This document shows, in pieces, positions 4,265-6,267 of a stretch of 6,267 nucleotides of DNA (the stretch's first letter is position 1; every line of letters starts with the position of its first letter). The stretch is from Candidatus Stahliibacteriota bacterium CG08_land_8_20_14_0_20_40_26 (GTDB lineage: Bacteria; Hydrothermota; UBA3073). A program made the translations under genes and the position numbers. Below the pieces are notes generated by a model, which made no database searches, was not told the DNA's origin, and saw only the letters and a list, made by a program, of their open reading frames with translations. The stretch spans positions 1 through 6,267 of the forward strand of contig PEYP01000146.1 of the NCBI GenBank assembly GCA_002774315.1, read 5' to 3'.

Positions 4265-4286
4265 CAAGGCTGAAGCCTTGCCCTAC
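4229..4286. repeat. GTAGGGC compound double-hairpin repeat
   Basis: Outer GTAGGGC (4229-4235) pairs with GCCCTAC (4280-4286). Inside are two perfect 8-bp hairpins: GCAAACCT-TT-AGGTTTGC (4234-4251) and GCAAGGCT-GA-AGCCTTGC (4264-4281). The repeat is compact, 58 bp, and could fold as a three-way junction in RNA on either strand. It resembles intergenic repeats widespread in environmental bacterial genomes. Confidence 0.7.
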
Positions 4287-4318
4287 TCCTGACAACCACA
4301 ATAATAAAGAAATCATGG

Positions 4319-4342
4319 CTAATCTGCGTTCGTCTGCGTCCA
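4319..4342 (+). repeat. Solo CTGCGT-type repeat arm
   Basis: AATCTGCGTTCGTCTGCGTCC is the same short-period CTGCGT/CGCAGAT word family as the arms of the 5159-5289 element. No facing arm was found within the preceding 300 bp, so it looks like a solo arm or remnant just upstream of the hydrolase promoter. Confidence 0.45.
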
Positions 4343-4356
4343 ATTATTTTTTTCTC

Positions 4357-4385
4357 TTGACATTTTTAGGGGCCTATGGTATAAT
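4357..4385 (+). promoter_or_regulatory. Consensus sigma70 promoter predicting a leaderless mRNA
   Basis: TTGACA (4357-4362), a 17-bp spacer and TATAAT (4380-4385) match the consensus in full. The start expected about 7 bp after TATAAT is 4392-4393, where the ATG of the hydrolase begins. No Shine-Dalgarno site could fit between them. Confidence 0.85.
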
Positions 4386-4392
4386 AACAAAC

Positions 4393-5133
4393 ATGGTTAT
4401 TACATTCATAGGCACAGGTTGCGGAGTTCCATCAAAGGTGAGGGGTTCTCCGTCTATCTTACTGTCCCTCGACCACGAAAATATACTCTTTGATACGGGA
4501 CCCGGGTCTCTTCGAGAACTCCTGAAGGCAGGTTACACCTATAATGATATTGACCACATCTTCTACACGCACTTTCATGTTGATCATATTTCTGACCTTG
4601 CACCCTTCATTTTTGCTTCAAAGTATCCTCTGGCTCCCCGACGAAGAGATGTAAATATTGTAGCCCCTCGTGGTATCAAAAAATTCTGGGATAGACTTTC
4701 TGTCCTGTATGGAGAACAACTTATTCCATCGCTGTATAGTATAAACATTTTAACCCCGGAGGAGTTCATACCAAACGGATGGAAACTTAAAACCGCACAA
4801 CTTCCTCATACAGAAGAATCCATTGGATACAGAGTTGAGAAAGGAGAAAAGGTGTTTGTATATTCAGGAGATACAGGATATTCCGAAGAACTTATAGAAC
4901 TTGGAAAGAATGCAGATGCCCTTGTCTTAGAATGCTCATTTCCCCAGGAGGTGCAAGGACATCTCTATCCCCAACTCGCGGGCAGGGTGGCAAGGGAGTG
5001 TAACGCAAAACTTCTACTTCTCACGCATATATATCCTGTTATGAAAGAAGAGGAAATTATTACAGAGATAGGAAAGGAATTTGGTGGGCAATTTATCGTT
5101 GCTCGGGATGGGATGCGGGTGGAGATAGGATAG
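4393..5133 (+). CDS. Metallo-beta-lactamase-fold hydrolase, RNase Z/ElaC-like
   Basis: 246 residues from MVITFIGTGCGVPS to TAG 5131-5133. The fold's metal motifs are complete: THFHVDH (H60, H62, D64, H65), H139 in LPHTEESIGYR, D160 in YSGDTGYS, and H212 in LLLLTHIYP. H190 in QGHLYPQLAG sits where RNase Z carries its HST motif histidine. The GTGCGVPS opening and the SIGYR and LLLTH strands favour the RNase Z/ElaC branch (tRNA 3' processing or phosphodiesterase). At 246 residues it is shorter than bacterial RNase Z (about 305), and I see no clear flexible-arm exosite, so the substrate is uncertain. The ATG at 4315 was rejected because codons 4315-4392 span a repeat and the promoter. It is expressed alone and faces acpS convergently across an inverted-repeat element. 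Confidence 0.85.
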   Translation: MVITFIGTGCGVPSKVRGSPSILLSLDHENILFDTGPGSLRELLKAGYTYNDIDHIFYTHFHVDHISDLAPFIFASKYPLAPRRRDVNIVAPRGIKKFWDRLSVLYGEQLIPSLYSINILTPEEFIPNGWKLKTAQLPHTEESIGYRVEKGEKVFVYSGDTGYSEELIELGKNADALVLECSFPQEVQGHLYPQLAGRVARECNAKLLLLTHIYPVMKEEEIITEIGKEFGGQFIVARDGMRVEIG

Positions 5134-5158
5134 TTCCAAATAATGCGTTAATTTTTGA

Positions 5159-5289
5159 AACCGCAGATAAACGCTGATTAACGCAGATAATAAAAAGAAT
5201 TAGTCTGTTAGTTGGATAGTTTGTTAGATTCTAAAAACCCAACAAATCAACCAACTTTCTACGACGTCTATCTGCGTGTATCTGCGGTT
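5159..5289. mobile_element. MITE-like inverted-repeat element (AACCGCAGAT arms) between convergent genes
   Basis: AACCGCAGATAAACGCTGAT (5159-5178) matches the reverse complement of 5270-5289 at 18 of 20 positions. A second nested pair (AGTTGG...TTTGTT against AACAAA...CCAACT, about 5209-5256) lets the whole 131 bp fold into one long hairpin. It lies between the hydrolase stop and the 3' end of acpS and could terminate both transcripts. Its right arm overlaps acpS and encodes the end of that protein. Confidence 0.6.
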
Positions 5290-5621
5290 AATGGATGATC
5301 TGAAACAATGGCAACTGCAACTGCAAGGGTTTTTGTATGACTGATGGAGAGCATTAGTGGAATTCCAGTTTTACCTTCTATGTTTGCATAAGGTTTTTCT
5401 TCCCCCAGAATCTCTATTCTATCCCAGGAAATATATCTACCCAAGGCTTTCATAACTGCTTCTTTCACGGCAAATCTTCCAGCAAGAAATGATACTCGTT
5501 TCTTATGGTTTTTATAGAGAGCTATCTCCTCTTCGGAAAACACTCTTCTTAAGAACTTATCCCCGTACCTCTGCAGAATACTTGCTATTCTCTCTATCTC
5601 AACTATATCTATCCCTATCAT
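5268..5621 (-). CDS. acpS: Holo-[acyl-carrier-protein] synthase
   Basis: 117 residues, typical for the family (115-130). AcpS moves 4'-phosphopantetheine from CoA to a serine of acyl carrier protein, activating it for fatty-acid synthesis in the cytosol. The start MIGIDIVEIERI carries the Mg2+-binding Asp (D5). FLAGRFAVKEAVMKALG holds the second metal ligand E54 and the CoA-binding Lys, and SISHTKTLAVAVAIV is the C-terminal strand motif. After VSDHP the last residues, LTADTRR and the TAG, are encoded by the arm of the 5159-5289 element, so the natural C-terminus was probably replaced. No Shine-Dalgarno site precedes ATG 5621; 8-bp-periodic repeats run to within a few bases of it. The nearest upstream gene on the strand is the PF04008 kinase, 160 bp away. 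Confidence 0.92.
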   Translation of the reverse strand: MIGIDIVEIERIASILQRYGDKFLRRVFSEEEIALYKNHKKRVSFLAGRFAVKEAVMKALGRYISWDRIEILGEEKPYANIEGKTGIPLMLSISHTKTLAVAVAIVSDHPLTADTRR

Positions 5622-5629
5622 AAGTTGAA

Positions 5630-5700
5630 AACCAGTTAGTAAGTTATTGAGTTATTAAGTCATTGTGTCTTAGAGTCGTTGCGTCTTTGCGTCATTGAGC
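5630..5700. repeat. 8-bp-periodic degenerate repeat before acpS
   Basis: On the minus strand the bases fall into successive 8-mers: GACGCAAA, GACGCAAC, GACTCTAA, GACACAAT, GACTTAAT, AACTCAAT, AACTTACT. The pattern is RAC-nnAAn with drift. It ends about 10 bp before the acpS ATG and leaves no Shine-Dalgarno site. The same 8-bp period continues in the adjoining array at 5711-5798. Confidence 0.6.
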
Positions 5701-5710
5701 TCTTCACAAT

Positions 5711-5798
5711 CAACTAATTAACTATTCAACTAATCAACTATTCAACTAATCAACTATTCAACTAATCAACTATTCAACTAATCAACTATTCAACTTAT
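5711..5798. repeat. Tandem array, 5.5 copies of a 16-bp unit (11 half-units of 8 bp)
   Basis: CAACTAAT and CAACTATT alternate 11 times with only a TAACTATT variant in the second half-unit and CAACTTAT in the last. The array overlaps the 3' end of the PF04008 gene and supplies its last residues and stop. The near-identity of copies indicates recent slippage, so copy number probably varies between strains. There are no spacers, so it is not a CRISPR. Confidence 0.85.
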
Positions 5799-6267
5799 AT
5801 CCTATTTTCCTTAAGAATTCCTTTCTTTCCTTGATTTCTTTTTCTCCTTCCTCCCCGAGGGGTGTCTCCCCATCTATAACTCCAAGAATTCCCCTTCCCT
5901 TTTCAGTCTCTGCCACAATAACCTGACAGGCATTTGCTGTAGCACAGTATATATTTACAATCTCTTCTATCCCTTTCAATCTGGGTAATACATTTATTGG
6001 ATATGCGTCTCTCAAAAATATTATGAGGGAATGTCCTGCACCAATACGGGTAAGATTCTCCCTTGCAAGTTTTGTAAGTTCCTCATCTGTGCCTGTATAT
6101 CTTGTGAGTCTGGGGCCTGATGATTCTGCAAAGGCAAGTCCAAACTTTATACCAGGCACAGAACTTACAAGACATTCATATACATCCTCAACAGTTTTTA
6201 TAAAGTGCGACTGGGCAAGGATAAGATTTACATCATCGGGTTTTTCTATCTCTACAATTTTTATCTC
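5782..6267 (-). CDS. Adenosine-specific kinase family protein (PF04008), N-terminus cut by window edge
   Basis: 161 codons are open from the window edge to TGA 5784-5782; the family is about 160-165 residues, so only a few N-terminal residues are missing. Conserved blocks are EIEKPDDVNLILAQSHFIKTVED (fragment residues 6-28), PGIKFGLAFAESSGPRL, IGAGHSLIIFLRDAYPINVL, YCATANACQVIVAET, and RGILGVIDGETPLGEE. Archaeal homologues bind AMP or adenosine, hence the family name; the physiological reaction is poorly established. The conserved ending RKIGYKL runs straight into the tandem array, which encodes the final N-S and the stop. A GTG at 6159 is internal, because strong homology continues upstream of it. 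It lies upstream of acpS on the same strand, possibly once co-transcribed, with the repeats now between them. Confidence 0.9.
   Translation of the reverse strand, partial: EIKIVEIEKPDDVNLILAQSHFIKTVEDVYECLVSSVPGIKFGLAFAESSGPRLTRYTGTDEELTKLARENLTRIGAGHSLIIFLRDAYPINVLPRLKGIEEIVNIYCATANACQVIVAETEKGRGILGVIDGETPLGEEGEKEIKERKEFLRKIGYKLNS

Noticed and set aside
4315..4392. Upstream ATG at 4315 for the hydrolase
   Set aside because: The 26 extra residues come from a CTGCGT repeat and from the promoter itself; family proteins start at MVITFIGTG.
4584..4769. Minus-strand ORF inside the hydrolase gene
   Set aside because: It is a shadow of the MBL-fold coding sequence, whose metal motifs are complete on the plus strand.
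5622..5640. Leaderless promoter for acpS like that of the hydrolase
   Set aside because: No TATAAT-like box lies 6-10 bp before ATG 5621; only periodic repeat sequence is there.
5711..5798. CRISPR array
   Set aside because: The 16-bp units are contiguous with no spacers, and no cas gene is present.

Overview
The window looks like a bacterial chromosome segment of fairly low GC. It has sigma70-type promoters (two exact TTGACA-N17-TATAAT, one with TTGACT), a Shine-Dalgarno site matching the 16S tail, and bacterial AcpS. Three genes are of types common in archaea, thermophiles and deep-branching or candidate phyla: branched-polyamine synthase BpsA, a single-OB-fold RPA/Sulfolobus-type ssDNA-binding protein, and a PF04008 adenosine-specific kinase. 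With the heavy load of short intergenic repeats, this suggests a thermophilic or subsurface uncultured bacterium. That taxonomic placement is inference.

Layout. 1-636 (+): 3' part of bpsA, converging on a 100-aa OB-fold protein (972-670, -). 1066-1340: the leader of that gene, with a consensus promoter (1263-1235, -), a two-hairpin RNA ending in an intrinsic terminator (about 1228-1152), and a pair of inverted repeats enclosing both. 1471-3556 (-): a decaying accessory island. Read from its promoter (3556-3528), it holds an MNT nucleotidyltransferase with a probable T8-tract frameshift, its HEPN partner split by an inserted inverted-repeat element, a 42-codon orphan ORF, a DUF1016 (YhcG-like) gene cut before its nuclease domain, and the first part of a possible Fic gene. 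3557-4356: about 0.8 kb without a convincing gene, packed with inverted repeats. 4393-5133 (+): a metallo-beta-lactamase-fold hydrolase of the RNase Z/ElaC kind whose promoter predicts a leaderless mRNA. 5159-5289: an inverted-repeat element between convergent genes. 5621-5268 (-): acpS. 5630-5798: 8-bp-periodic repeats, including a 16-bp tandem array. 6267-5782 (-): PF04008 kinase, nearly complete.

The most distinctive theme is the repeats. Several unrelated sequences (ACCAC-AGA-CAC type, CGCAGAT type, GATTAC type, GTAGGGC hairpins, CCTGCC-CAGG hairpins, AACTA array) share one architecture: short-period arms of 8-10 bp, often facing each other 130-250 bp apart. One such element has entered the HEPN gene with a candidate 8-bp target duplication, which is the best evidence here that these units moved. 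Two others abut genes so closely that they encode the last residues and the stop codon.

The housekeeping genes (bpsA, OB-fold protein, MBL hydrolase, acpS, PF04008) appear intact or are cut only by the window edge. The MNT-HEPN, DUF1016 and Fic genes, all toxin-antitoxin or defence-associated families, are all damaged. No CRISPR array, tRNA, rRNA or transposase gene was seen.
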